Shown here: piece after piece, positions 12,790 to 40,505 of the stretch
Position numbering within the stretch: the stretch's first letter is position 1
Layout: every line of letters begins with the position of its first letter
Assembly: GCA_012861695.1 (NCBI GenBank)
Contig: JAAOOA010000457.1
Location: forward strand, 308,001-372,000
Origin: Trematomus loennbergii
Taxonomy: Eukaryota; Chordata; Actinopteri; Perciformes; Nototheniidae
Reading direction: 5' to 3'
Length of the DNA stretch: 64,000 nucleotides
Translations under genes and position numbers: made by a program
Notes under the pieces: generated by a model
Databases searched by the model: none
What the model was told of the DNA's origin: nothing
Seen by the model: only the letters and a program-made list of their open reading frames with translations

Positions 12790-13016
12790 ATTCAAGGTTC
12801 AAGGCTTTTATTGTCATTCGTACATAGCTACAGTGTAGTTATGACGATGACAATCTTAGGTCACTGGCTCCTCCAACAGTGCAACACAATAAAACAGATA
12901 ATAATAATAATAATAATAATAATGCACTGTTGGAGGAGACTGTGACCTAAGATTTTCATCGTCATAACTACACTGTAGCTATGTACGTATGACCAATAAA
13001 AGCCTTGAACCTTGAA
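12790..13016. mobile_element. Head-to-head pair of LINE 3' tails
   Basis: 12790-12886 is a minus-orientation tail; 12925-13016 is the same roughly 90 bp in plus orientation. They are separated by an (ATA)n tract and form a long hairpin. Both share TACATAGCTACAGTGTAGTT or its complement. Confidence 0.8.
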
Positions 13017-13614
13017 TAGTGCAAGTAAATAAAAATAAATTAGAATAGAAATAGTGCAGAATAGTCTATATACAAGTAATTGGAATATTGATATATATAA
13101 GTTGCAAACACATGAATGTTATGGATGTTCTTTCAAAAGTTCAGGTGTTTAACATGATAACTCCAGAGGACATGTATGCACTGTCTGCACATACAGCCCA
13201 GGACATAGACCTACTTCCACTAAACAGACATGATAGGGCACTCTGCAAAGCTTGCTTGGGCAGAGATGAAATGTGACTCAGGACACAGAAGCCAACGAAC
13301 ACATTCCCTCAGGAGGAGGAGGGGGGACGGGGGACGTGTGGCAACGACGGTGCAGATTCACTTGGGGCCATGACGAGAAATGTATGAGCTACTATATTCG
13401 GCCCCATTGCAGAGAACCGGCAGAATCCAACAACACATTCTGAAACCGTGCAGGAGAGTTCATCCGTCATGTGCAGAACTGTAAAACAACCCTCAGAGGC
13501 AAAGTGTGAAATATCATTTATTTCACACTTTGCTAATATATATTGCATCTGCTTGTTCCAGTTTAGAAGTTAACAGCATACTTTTTCTAAACCAATTTGC
13601 ATGCACTGCTCCTA

Positions 13615-13690
13615 ACACTAGGATGGGTCAAATGCAGAGAAACCATTTTGTTACATAGTACCTGTACTGTGTAATGACAATACAAATGTT
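13615..13690 (+). mobile_element. SINE 3' fragment
   Basis: ACTAGGATGGGTCAAATGCAG and the following tail match the end of the complete SINE at 16885-16935. Heavily 5' truncated. Confidence 0.55.
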
Positions 13691-14803
13691 TTTAAATTAT
13701 ACATTTGGTATCCTTATTAACTTTGTGTTGATGAAAATGTAAAATAATGTTAGCTAAATGAGTGTTATGATTTGGGTCTGGCTGCCCTAATGTTTCTTTA
13801 TTTTGCACATATTTATTGTGTTATTATAGTTTGACAGAATGTTGTTTGTTAAAATAGCATTGCTAATTACCATGTCTCAATATCTGTACACACAATGAAG
13901 CTTACAAATAAAATCCACCAGGTTTATCAACATTAAGAGCTGAATTAAAAGCTTCTAACGTACTGTGCAGCCAATCAGACACATGTAATGGCTTGGCATA
14001 TTATCTATAGATATCAACTATTACATAGAAATGTAACAAAGACAAAAAGTATCAATTATTGAAAACAACAATTAAATCAGACCCTTCCCTAACTTCTGAC
14101 ATTCATGTCATGTTTATTTGTGTGTGGATATATATATATATATTATAATTCGTATAATTCCACACATCAACAAACTTAAGCAGGACAGACAAACTGCAGG
14201 CCTTGTAAACGGAGAATAACAAATCACACTGAATGCATATGACCCATAGTGATGTCATCATGTTTGAAAAAGCATTGTTGCAGGGGATGAACCACATGTA
14301 CATCACTGACGTTGTTGTGCCACTGACAGGAAATGCGGAAGCACTGTCACACTGCAGTTGTTGTCACTGTCAGGAAAACACAATCAGGAACATCGCGCCA
14401 TGTGCAAGTCAGGGAAAAAACCCACTGTTTTATAATGCCAAGTGTACCGAGTGAAACTGCCCATTTCTGTGTTTACTCGGAGACTACAGGCCCTCCATGG
14501 CACGTTTTGAGCCCCTCCAAGACAGACCAATGAGGCCCGAGCTGCTGTGGAGTCGCCAGCCAATGACACAAGGCAAGGGACAAAACAAAGTGACACACTG
14601 GCAAGATGCTTTGGGACAGCCACGACAAAAACCACGTTTAACACAGCTAACAGTTTATCATATCTCTACATGTCTCACAGGAGTCTTCCTCTGCCTTTCT
14701 GTAGCGCTGAGAATACACACTTCACTTGTGCTAGCTGGTGTTAGCCACTTCTAGCTAGCTGTGGTTAGCCAACAACATCAAGACAGCAGTCATGAAAACC
14801 CAC

Positions 14804-14860
14804 CTGTTTTTCGTCCTCGTTGTCCACCTGAGTGTCCGAGTCGAGGTTTTCTGACGACAT
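14804..14860 (-). CDS. ensa: First coding exon, probably alpha-endosulfine (partial)
   Basis: On the minus strand an ATG at 14860 opens MSSENLDSDTQVDNEDEKQ, followed at once by a good donor GTGGGT (phase 0). Exon 1 of mammalian ENSA also has 19 codons, is acidic and ends EEKQ, and ENSA lies close to HORMAD1 in human 1q21; that is the basis for the name. ENSA is a small PP2A-B55 inhibitor that acts after phosphorylation by Greatwall kinase in M phase. The conserved core exon (with the FDSGDYNMAKAK motif of the family) was not recognised between 12514 and 14800. The rest of the gene should lie beyond the N gap, or has been cut off by misassembly. Alternative: the first exon of another gene. Confidence 0.6.
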
Positions 14861-15680
14861 TGTGTGAGTGTGATGGACAAGCAAGTGTCCCGTTTGACAG
14901 ACAACTCGAAGAGATGAATATACAAGGTACGGTTTGATGTACCTGTACTGAATCTAATCCTCCTTTTCTGGACACGACTAGTGCTGCTGCTCCCCAAAAA
15001 AAATGGCGTAACGAGATGTGACATCACCAATGAGGGGTTTTCCCATTTGTGATTGACATATACAGTAACCAATAGGCGAGCAGTGTTGGGGAAAGTAGAG
15101 CCAATGAGAGGCCATGATTGGTTCTGTTCTCTGTGAGTGATAGCCCGTCGACCAATGATTTTACAGAATGGCGACTGGGAGGCGATGCGGGGGCTGCACT
15201 GCATCAACACAGAGCACCTTAACTGCACATAAGATACATGTAAAATGTTGGTTTTGAATCTGAATTACTCCGTGTTATATTAATAAATGAATACAGAAAA
15301 AAAAAAGGATCAGCGTCCATGTTTTTTGCACTAAACTTCGGACAAGATCCCTGCACTGTGATTGGCTACTGCTTGACCGTTGGTGCCTGTCAATCAAACT
15401 AATCGCGGGAACGGTTCGATTAACACAAAGCTAGCTTGCTTACCAAACTTAAAAAAATACAAATTATACGGATTGTATTATATTGTTTGTTTTTTGTTAA
15501 AATATTCCTTCATTGTTGCATCTAAGTACCAGCTAGGTGAGTAACAGCGCCATCAAATTGTGTCAGAGACTGTTTTAGCTTGTGGCTGCCTAGCTAAATG
15601 TAAATAAGCTAATGAGCTAACATTAGCAACATTTCTCTCTGTTTTTTCAGCTTTTATTTTGTTTTCCTCTCACCACTGCA
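14861..15680. promoter_or_regulatory. Likely shared bidirectional promoter of ensa and hormad1
   Basis: The 820 bp between the two divergent ATGs hold six CCAAT/ATTGG pentamers: 15027-15031, 15069-15073, 15101-15105, 15117-15121, 15152-15156 and 15361-15365. That is the pattern of an NF-Y-driven bidirectional promoter. ATGGCG boxes resembling YY1 sites lie near 15003 and 15167, and an E2F-like TCGCGGGAA at 15403-15411. E2F6 and its partners are known repressors of germline genes in somatic cells, so this last site could matter for hormad1; that is inference. No clear TATA box was seen. Two more CCAAT boxes lie inside ensa intron 1 near 14528 and 14562. Confidence 0.55.
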
Positions 15681-32887
<17,207 letters not shown>

Positions 32888-33123
32888 CCTGGCACCAGAC
32901 GGCTGGATTGATTCACATTCATGATTTTTATATTTCAATTTCTAGTCTTTTTTTACATGGGTTTTTTTTATTATTGCAATATTTTTGTTTCTGTGATATT
33001 ACATTGAGTTTGAACGCAACGCTAATCCAAATGGTGGACAGTTTACATGTTTGAATGTTTTCCTTGCTGCAGTATTTAAATTTCATCTTAATGTTTGTTT
33101 GACAAAGCAGGATTTCATACTTG

Positions 33124-33129
33124 AATAAA
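33124..33129 (+). terminator. hormad1: hormad1 poly(A) signal
   Basis: AATAAA lies 237 bp after the hormad1 stop codon in an AT-rich 3' UTR. A TTAA-flanked element begins only about 43 bp further on (TTAA at 33172-33175), so the transcript probably ends just before or at its edge. Confidence 0.7.
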
Positions 33130-33175
33130 ATATGATATTGCATCTTGTGTTACAGTTTATGACTATACGTTTTAA

Positions 33176-34997
33176 AGGGGACCTATCATGCAAAATGCAC
33201 TTTGTGATGTCTTTTATACATAAAGATGTGTCCCCGGTGTGTCGGGGAACTCACGCAGCGTCAGAAAATAAAACCCTCTCTCTTTTCCTCCGTACCCAAA
33301 TCTCTAAAAACGGGGGAACAACGGAGCTGATCCAGATTTGCGTCCGATATGACGTAATATCTGAAATGTGGCCCTATCAGAAACGTTGCTATCAGAAACA
33401 ATGCCCGACTGTTTTGGACGTAATAGAGTGGCGAAGTCCCTCCCCTTCCGGTTGAGCCCCATGGGACCTTATTTCGGAAAAGTTATGCATTGAAGTCAAT
33501 GGAGAGAGAAAGATTATCTTTCGATCCCGTTTGAATTGTGCCACGAATTACACATATGATGTTTGTCAATTTAAAAGATAATTTTGCAAGTCAAAAAAAA
33601 TAAAATGTGTCGTAAAACTGTGAAGTAACACATTTGTTTGTGTGAAACGCTCAATGAACTACATCTCTGGTCTCACAGAACAACACACGTCACCAAGATG
33701 GCCGTCACTACTGTCAACAAACCGATTGGCTACCCTCACACTATCACCACAATGAAACACGTCCTGAAGAATGTCATGCAAAGCTGCCTGCCTGCCTTCG
33801 ATTCTCTCTGAACTGCCCGGTCGTTTTAATGTTTAATGTCAACCATTTGTGCAGATAGCATGAAGTAGAGAAGATCGCTAGCGTTAGCGTTAGCATTTCT
33901 CCCCCGGGCTTAAATTGTGTATTATAGAATGATCACACCGGTGACAGTACTATTCAAAGGGTTCACGAAATATGACTACTACTCTTACTGTTTAACATTT
34001 TGGGTTACTTATGTTACTTCATGTTAAGGCTAATAAAAATGACAAGGCTGTAATGCTAACTAACGTGCTAGCTACTAGCTAGGTAGCTAACTTGATCTAC
34101 ACACTCCTCTTTCATCAGACGGGAAGCGAAAGAACAAGCAAGACCCATTGCTGGTATAATAACAACCTGGTACTAAGCACACAGGCATCTTGTGAAAGTT
34201 ATCTTATCTGAGCCAGCGCCATATAGATAGATTCTATCTATATGGCGCTGATCGTATATATACGGTATATACGTGTATCGTAGTGTCTCAATTGTGACAT
34301 CACTTACGCGACTCTGGGATTTGTAGTCTTTCTAGTTTCGTATTTTTCAAAGTCTTATATTTCAACAGTTTTAAGACAAACTGTGACTTTTTTTACATGG
34401 AAATGATTTTTTAAGATTGACAAACATCATATGTGTAATTCATGGCACAATTCAAACGGGATCGAAAGATAAGTTTTCTCTCCCCATTGACTTCAATGCA
34501 TAATTTTTCCGAAATAAGGTCCCATACCCCGGAAGTAAGTGGGAGGGACTTCGCCACTCTATATGGTCTGTGTTTACATTAGCATCGCTAACACTCAGAG
34601 CTAACCTGTACTGGAGAGCATGTGTGTGAAGAAGCAGGAAATAAAAAGGAACTCACCTTGTGGTAAAACCGGCAAGAGAGAAAGCCTTTGAGCTCCATAC
34701 TGTTTCAGAAATAATCCTTGATAATCCATAATATGGCGTTTCATCACGGCAGTATTTAGTTTAGACAGTAGCTGCCGGGTCCCGCATGAGCTCAGACCCC
34801 TCCTTTTATATATTTTCAAGCTTTATACCCCAAATCAGCACTTTTGAAACAGGAAGTGAAATAGAGGGATATGAGGCATGGCTAGAATGGGTGATCTGTT
34901 TGGTATTTTGAGCAAACACTTCATAGACATGTTTTTGATATATTTGTATATATCTGAAACCTATGCTATTGCCTAAAAATAGCATGATAGGTGACCT
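33176..34997 (+). mobile_element. TTAA-flanked MITE 'C', split by a nested element
   Basis: TTAA at 33172-33175 and 34998-35001, ends AGGGGACCTATCATGC and inverted AGGTCACCTATCATGC. Internal sequence matches element D (49177-50804), except that each carries a different nested insertion. Confidence 0.9.
33425..34560. mobile_element. Foldback-type element nested in MITE C
   Basis: Long inverted ends begin AGAGTGGCGAAGTCCCTCCC and extend well over 100 bp (ATTGAAGTCAATG, GATCGAAAGAT-type words appear in both). At the centre is a perfect hairpin at about 34214-34250 (CAGCGCCATATAGATAG). MITE D gives the empty site GTAATATGG, showing a dinucleotide A/T target duplication. Confidence 0.88.
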
Positions 34998-35001
34998 TTA
35001 A

Positions 35002-35718
35002 GGTAATTCAACGTGCTCTACATCAGACATTAAAAGCTCAACACATTTTAGAGTCATAAAAGGAACCATAAGAATACCAATAACACAAACTCAAATAGAA
35101 GAAGACGGGTATAAATACAACTATGAAAGTTACGTTGCAGTGTAAGATATGAAAAGTCTCAAATATTTGAAGCATAATAAAGCCTACAAAGTCAAAACAG
35201 CTTGATATATAATTTGTTTTATCAACAGATAACACTACATTGCAATGTATTAAGATGACCCGTTTTTTAGGCCAATACATGCTTATAAAACTAGATGTGT
35301 TTCTACTGATATAAAATATAACTGTATGAACAGGATTTGGTTCTTTATGCCACGTTGCTCTTGATATCTATATCAAATTTAGGAAGCATGAGGCTTACGA
35401 TCCTGCTCATCATTTCACTGCTGTGTCTTTTCGTGTCTTAATGTGTGCTCCTATACAACAAACAATGGCGTTGGTATAAAAAGAGCAGTGTGCAGAGAGT
35501 ACCGTCATGCAGGAGGAAGTGTGCCAGGATTTTTTTAGTCATATCTTTATAAGCTGGCAGTCATAAGGAAGCTTGTAAATGTATGTGCAGAAGAGAAAAT
35601 AGAGAACAACATAAGTCACTGCATACATTTGTGCATTTTTAGAGAAGGTATATACTGCAATATGTATACATGTATGTGCTGTGTAGCCTACAAAATATGT
35701 GTATGTAAAAATCAGGCC
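35002..35718. other. Gene-free AT-rich sequence
   Basis: No coding, RNA or intact element recognised. A segment with AGCAGAAATGTATGTGCAGA and CTGCAATATGTATACAT words near 35580-35690 recurs at 36150-36260, a short local duplication. Confidence 0.5.
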
Positions 35719-35726
35719 CTTTAGAT

Positions 35727-36125
35727 CAGGGGTCTCAAACTCAAGGCCCGGGGGCCAAATCCGGCCCGCGACTTCATTTTATGTGGCCCCGCAAGAGCTT
35801 GCAAAGAATATAATACGTTTATTATACGGTTTCATGCAGCTTTACAGAAGCAGGTTGTCCATAAACTACATGTCCCACAATGCATCTCGTTTTGTGACAT
35901 GCACACTGAAGAGACTTGCAATTATTTGCCCTGGACTTCTGCTTTCAGACGTAGTTAATTACTAAGTTATTATCCTATCCGATAATAATCCAATTCAGAG
36001 GCAATAATGTAATATAATACATTATTTTATATATATATATTATATATTTATATAGTTACAACCGGCCCTTTGAGTGCAACCTTTATGCGAATGTGGCCCG
36101 CGATGAAATGAGTTTGACCCCCCTG
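35727..36125. mobile_element. hAT-type MITE (399 bp)
   Basis: Ends CAGGGGTCTCAAACTC and GAGTTTGACCCCCCTG, with perfect 8 bp duplication CTTTAGAT (35719-35726, 36126-36133). Internal GGCCCGC boxes near both ends. Confidence 0.93.
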
Positions 36126-36479
36126 CTTTAGATGGAGTCAAATGAATTGATTGAAGCAGAAATGTATGTGCAGAAGAGAAGAGAATAAGACAATTTAACT
36201 GCATACATTAGTGCATTTTTAGATGTATATATATATATACTGCAATATGTATACATTTGGGTGCTGTGTAGCGTACAGAATATGTGTTATTTTATTTATT
36301 CACGCCCTTTAAACTAGAGTCAAATGAATTGATTGAAGCAGAAATGCAGCTTAGCCGAACAGTTGTAATGCTCAGCCACTGCTTCCTTCAGTATTAGCAA
36401 GACACCCATGCTTGCTTGTTTTATAAAAAGTAATCGTCTACGGGTTTAAATATTCACCCGCTTCCTGCCAGTAAAAAAA

Positions 36480-36870
36480 AAAAAAACCCCTGGGACAGAA
36501 AACTCCTGAAAAACAAGCCTCCATCTTTGACTAAGCGCCTTGAAATGCCACCATTTGCATGCGAGGTGCCTTAAATGAAGCTGTTAAGTGAAAGTGGATT
36601 ATATCTGTACACGGTGACCTTTGGGCCCAGATAAGGGTCCGTCAGCAGCCTCCCGCCCGGCAAGCTGTGTGTTTTTAATCTCCCATTGTTTTTCCCAGAG
36701 AGAGGGACATTTGCTGATAGACTGCCTTAACCCAGTGCGGATCAATACTCCAGGAAGCCTTTGTGATGCATATCCAAGCAGCCCCCACCTATATGTCTGC
36801 AGAGGGGGGGAGAGAGAGAGAGCTCGAGACTCCATCAAATCAGCCCTCACTTCCCAACCATTGTCTCGGC
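36480..36870. other. CNE-like block at the right-arm boundary
   Basis: Balanced unique sequence with TGACCTTTGGGCCC, GATAAGG and CCATTGTTTTTC words, running without a break into the right arm at 36871. It has no partner on the left side, where the scaffold gap begins. Confidence 0.3.
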
Positions 36871-38423
36871 CACTGCATTTATTTCATTGTCTCTGTGCGG
36901 TTTTTATGGGTATTTCTGAAAGTGGAGAGTGGTGGACAATACGCACACGGCAGCAGCAACGCATCGACGCGCTTTATGAGCTGTGAAATGAATCAGGGTT
37001 GCCTCACCTCACAGTGGCATTTCTCAACGTTTTTCTGTTATTGTTTTGACAGCAGCGGGTGTTCTCAGGGTATTGATAAGTGATGAAATGCAATGAGGGG
37101 AAAGGCACCTTGGTAACACTTTAGATTAAGGCAAGGCAAGTGTATTTTTATAGCACCTAAATGAAAATGAAAGACATTAAGAAAATGGCATGTCATTAAA
37201 AAGCAAAGATAATAAAATAAACATTAAATGAAAAAATGTACAGTGCAGTTTAAGATATGAATAGCTCAATTAAAGGAAAGGGCAACAGGAAAAGTCTCCA
37301 GCCTGGATTTAAAAGTAGTAAGGTACACATATTCACATCAACTTAACATGCATATTTGAGCCAGAAAACAACATATTCTGAGTTAGAAAACACCACATTT
37401 TAAGTTATTTTGAAACAATTAACACTTGTAGTTTCATGTCTTGCTACATCAGAATAGATAGTGTTATTATGGGAGGGTTACTATTCTTGTGCTGCCCATA
37501 TTGAGACCAAAACTCATGTACAACAACTTCCTTACTTGCAATAAATCAGCACTCATTAGAGGGTTATTGAGGAAAAACTCTCAACTAATGGTTTATTACT
37601 TGTAGAATATGGTCATGCAGAATAAGGTTCAAGGTTCTTTATTGTCAATCTGACATAGCTACAGAGTAATTATGTAGTTGAAAATCTTATGTCACAGGCT
37701 TCTCCAACAATGCAACATAATAACATAATAACAATAAGAGCAAGAGCAATACAAAAAGAAAAATAGTTATAAAATAAAATAAAGTGATGATGTGGAATAG
37801 TGCAGTACGAGTCTATATACAAGTTAAGGCATTAATAAGTGTTTTATAATGACTAATAAAGAGCTGATATACTGCTAACATGCATACAAGTTGATGGTGA
37901 ATATGTGTATCTTCATATAAAGTGTTACCGGCACCTTTTGTGCAGGTCTGGTCATGCTTTGGAGACAAGCAGTATCTCTCTCGGCTGTAGACGTTGCAAC
38001 AACACTGCATCACAGAAATGAAGCGATTAACAGAGCCCAAAAGGCTGAATGTGTCCAAGTGGAAAATACACATATTGAGAAATTGTCTTGGAGGATAACC
38101 CTTGGAGATGAGAAAGTTAAAGACTTTGATTTTGGCAACTTTCAATGACATATTAATTGAAAAGTAAAGGCTTGTTTGAGGAAAACTATGATTTTTTTAG
38201 CAGGATTTACAAGTGAAATAAAAAGGGGATTCACACTTGACCAAAATGTTGAGAATACTGGAATGTCTTTCATTCCTGGAGGTTTGTTTTAAAGGAAAAT
38301 GATTAATAGCCAATGTTAATTCTGTACAAGTAAAGTCCTTTTATAACTATCGGTTGTCTCTTGATAACACTTGACTAGTGAGGTTAGATCTTTATCCGAT
38401 ATTTTCTGCGGAAATACAGTTAA

Positions 38424-39555
38424 AGAGACCCGATTATGATTTGTTGGGCTTTCCCTTTCCTGTTTAGTGTGTTTTATAGGTTTTAGTGCATGTCAACGGT
38501 CTGCAAAGTCTAAAATCCCTGTGTTCCCTGCCTGCAACACCTCCATTGGACTCCTTTGTTTACTTCAGGAACAGAGTGACTTCGCTATGTAACACCCGCG
38601 CTTCTATTGGCTAGCGCTCCAACACATTGTACGTGATAGGCTAAGGGGCGGGGCATCTCCAACCTGAACATCAGCAGGAGAGGACTCTTTAAAGTAGAGA
38701 CACTACATACTGATATACACCTGAAGATCAGCAGGAGAGGACTCTTTAAAGTAGAGACACTACATACTGATATACTCCTGAAGATCAGCAGGAGAGGACT
38801 CTTTAAAGTAGAGACACTACATACTGATATACACCTGAACATCAGCAGGAGAGGACTCTTTAAAGTAGAGACACTACATACTGATATACACCTGAACATC
38901 AGCAGGAGAGGACTCTTTAAAGTAGAGACACTACATACTGATATACACCTGAATATCAGCAGGAGAGGACTCTTTAAAGTAGAGACACTACATACTGATA
39001 TACACCTGAACAACAGCAGGAGAGGACTCTTTAAAGTAGAGACACTACATACTGATATACACCTGAATATCAGCAGGAGAGGACTCTTTAAAGTAGAGAC
39101 AATACATACTGATATACACCTGAACATCAGCAGGAGAGGACTCTTTAAAGTAGAGACGCTACATACTGATATACACCTGAACAACAGCAGGAGAGGACTC
39201 TTTAAAGTAGAGACACTACATACTGATATACACCTGAATATCAGCAGGAGAGGACTCTTTAAAGTAGAGACACTACATACTGATATACACCTGAATATCA
39301 GCAGGAGAGGACTCTTTAAAGTAGAGACAATACATACTGATATACACCTGAACATCAGCAGGAGAGGACTCTTTAAAGTAGAGACACTACATACTGATAT
39401 ACACCTGAACATCAGCAGGAGAGGACTCTTTAAAGCAGATACACTACATACTGATATACACCTGAACATCAGCAGGAGAGGACTCTTTAAAGTAGAGACA
39501 CTACATACTGATATGACCCTGAAATTAGTTCATATTTGAGCATCATATGTCCTCT
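38424..39555 (-). mobile_element. Right-arm copy of the 57 bp-minisatellite element
   Basis: TTAA at 38420-38423 and 39556-39559. Same element as 8949-10873 in reverse, 793 bp shorter, which is close to 14 units of 57 bp. Confidence 0.85.
38670..39520 (-). repeat. 57 bp minisatellite, about 15 units (right arm)
   Basis: Same unit as 8990-10636 but half the copy number, with its own variants (AATATCAGCAG and AACAACAGCAG in several units). Confidence 0.97.
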
Positions 39556-39999
39556 TTAAGTTTGTTGGAGTTACGTCTAATGTCATTTGCTTTCTGAAGA
39601 ACTGTATTTCAATTTGTTTAACTGAAAATGAAAACATATACATGTGTTAAAGGTAGAGAAAAGCGTTCCTTGCAAGCACACGTCTATAGATGGAGGTGGG
39701 GAAGGGGAAAGGAATCTAAATTGCATTTTTATTTTGCCTCCACCCTCCATCCTTCACTCTGATGCTGGGACTCTACATCATGTCTGTACACACACGTCTC
39801 CCAGAAAATGAATTCTGAAATTAAATTCAGGGACACACGTCCAGCGGCCAGTGTTAACAGATCAATCAGCTGACCAAACAACAGGGGGGGGGGGACGCCC
39901 CTACGGACCAATCAGAAACCAGGGTCCGGCCCGATTTTATTATTTTTTGAAGACATTTTTATGCATGTGTCTTATGTAACATTAAGCTGTCTTTCAAGG

Positions 40000-40505
40000 T
40001 TCAAGATTCAAGACTTTTATTGTCATGTGTACATAGCAACAGTGTAGATATGACAATGAAGATCTGAGGTCACAGGCTCCTCCAACAGAGCAACACAATA
40101 ACACAGATAATAGTGCAAGTAAATACAATAAAATAGAATAGAAATTGTGCAGAATAGTCTATATACAAGTAATTGGATTATTGATATGTAAGTTGCAAAC
40201 AGATGAATGTTATGGATGTTCTTTCAAAGGTTCAGGTGTTTAACAGTCTTATGGCCTGTGGGATGAAACTGTCTCTGAGTCTGGTGGTCTAATGTTAGAA
40301 AAGTCTCACTCGTCACTGGCTTGATCTTCAATATCAGGATCCATGTATTTCTGATCCTCTCCAGAATGGAAGTAGTCATCACATACAGAGCATCAACTAG
40401 TTCCTGAACAGTGTCCTTCACATGCTGATATCCAAGAGAGGGAGTTACACAGTCACAAGATGGAGGAATAGAAAGCAGTATTCAATGTTTAGTTCAGATT
40501 AGCTC
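40000..40505 (-). mobile_element. LINE ORF2 C-terminus and tail (right arm)
   Basis: Mirror of 8037-8512. Minus-strand reading again gives HVKDTVQELVDALYVMTTSI, then differs by an extra segment (SETFLTLDHQTQ) that the left copy has lost. Confidence 0.75.

Larger units (their letters stand above)
12514..14803 (-). other. Presumed ensa intron 1, gene-free
   Basis: No second ensa exon was recognised on the minus strand. The stretch holds a head-to-head pair of LINE tails (12790-13016), a SINE-like tail at about 13615-13690, a short TA tract near 14130, and otherwise unassigned AT-rich sequence. Confidence 0.45.

Noticed and set aside
14384..14644. Search for ensa exon 2 in the minus-strand frames left of exon 1
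   Set aside because: No frame between 12514 and 14800 shows the conserved PGGSDFL or FDSGDYNMAKAK core of the family.
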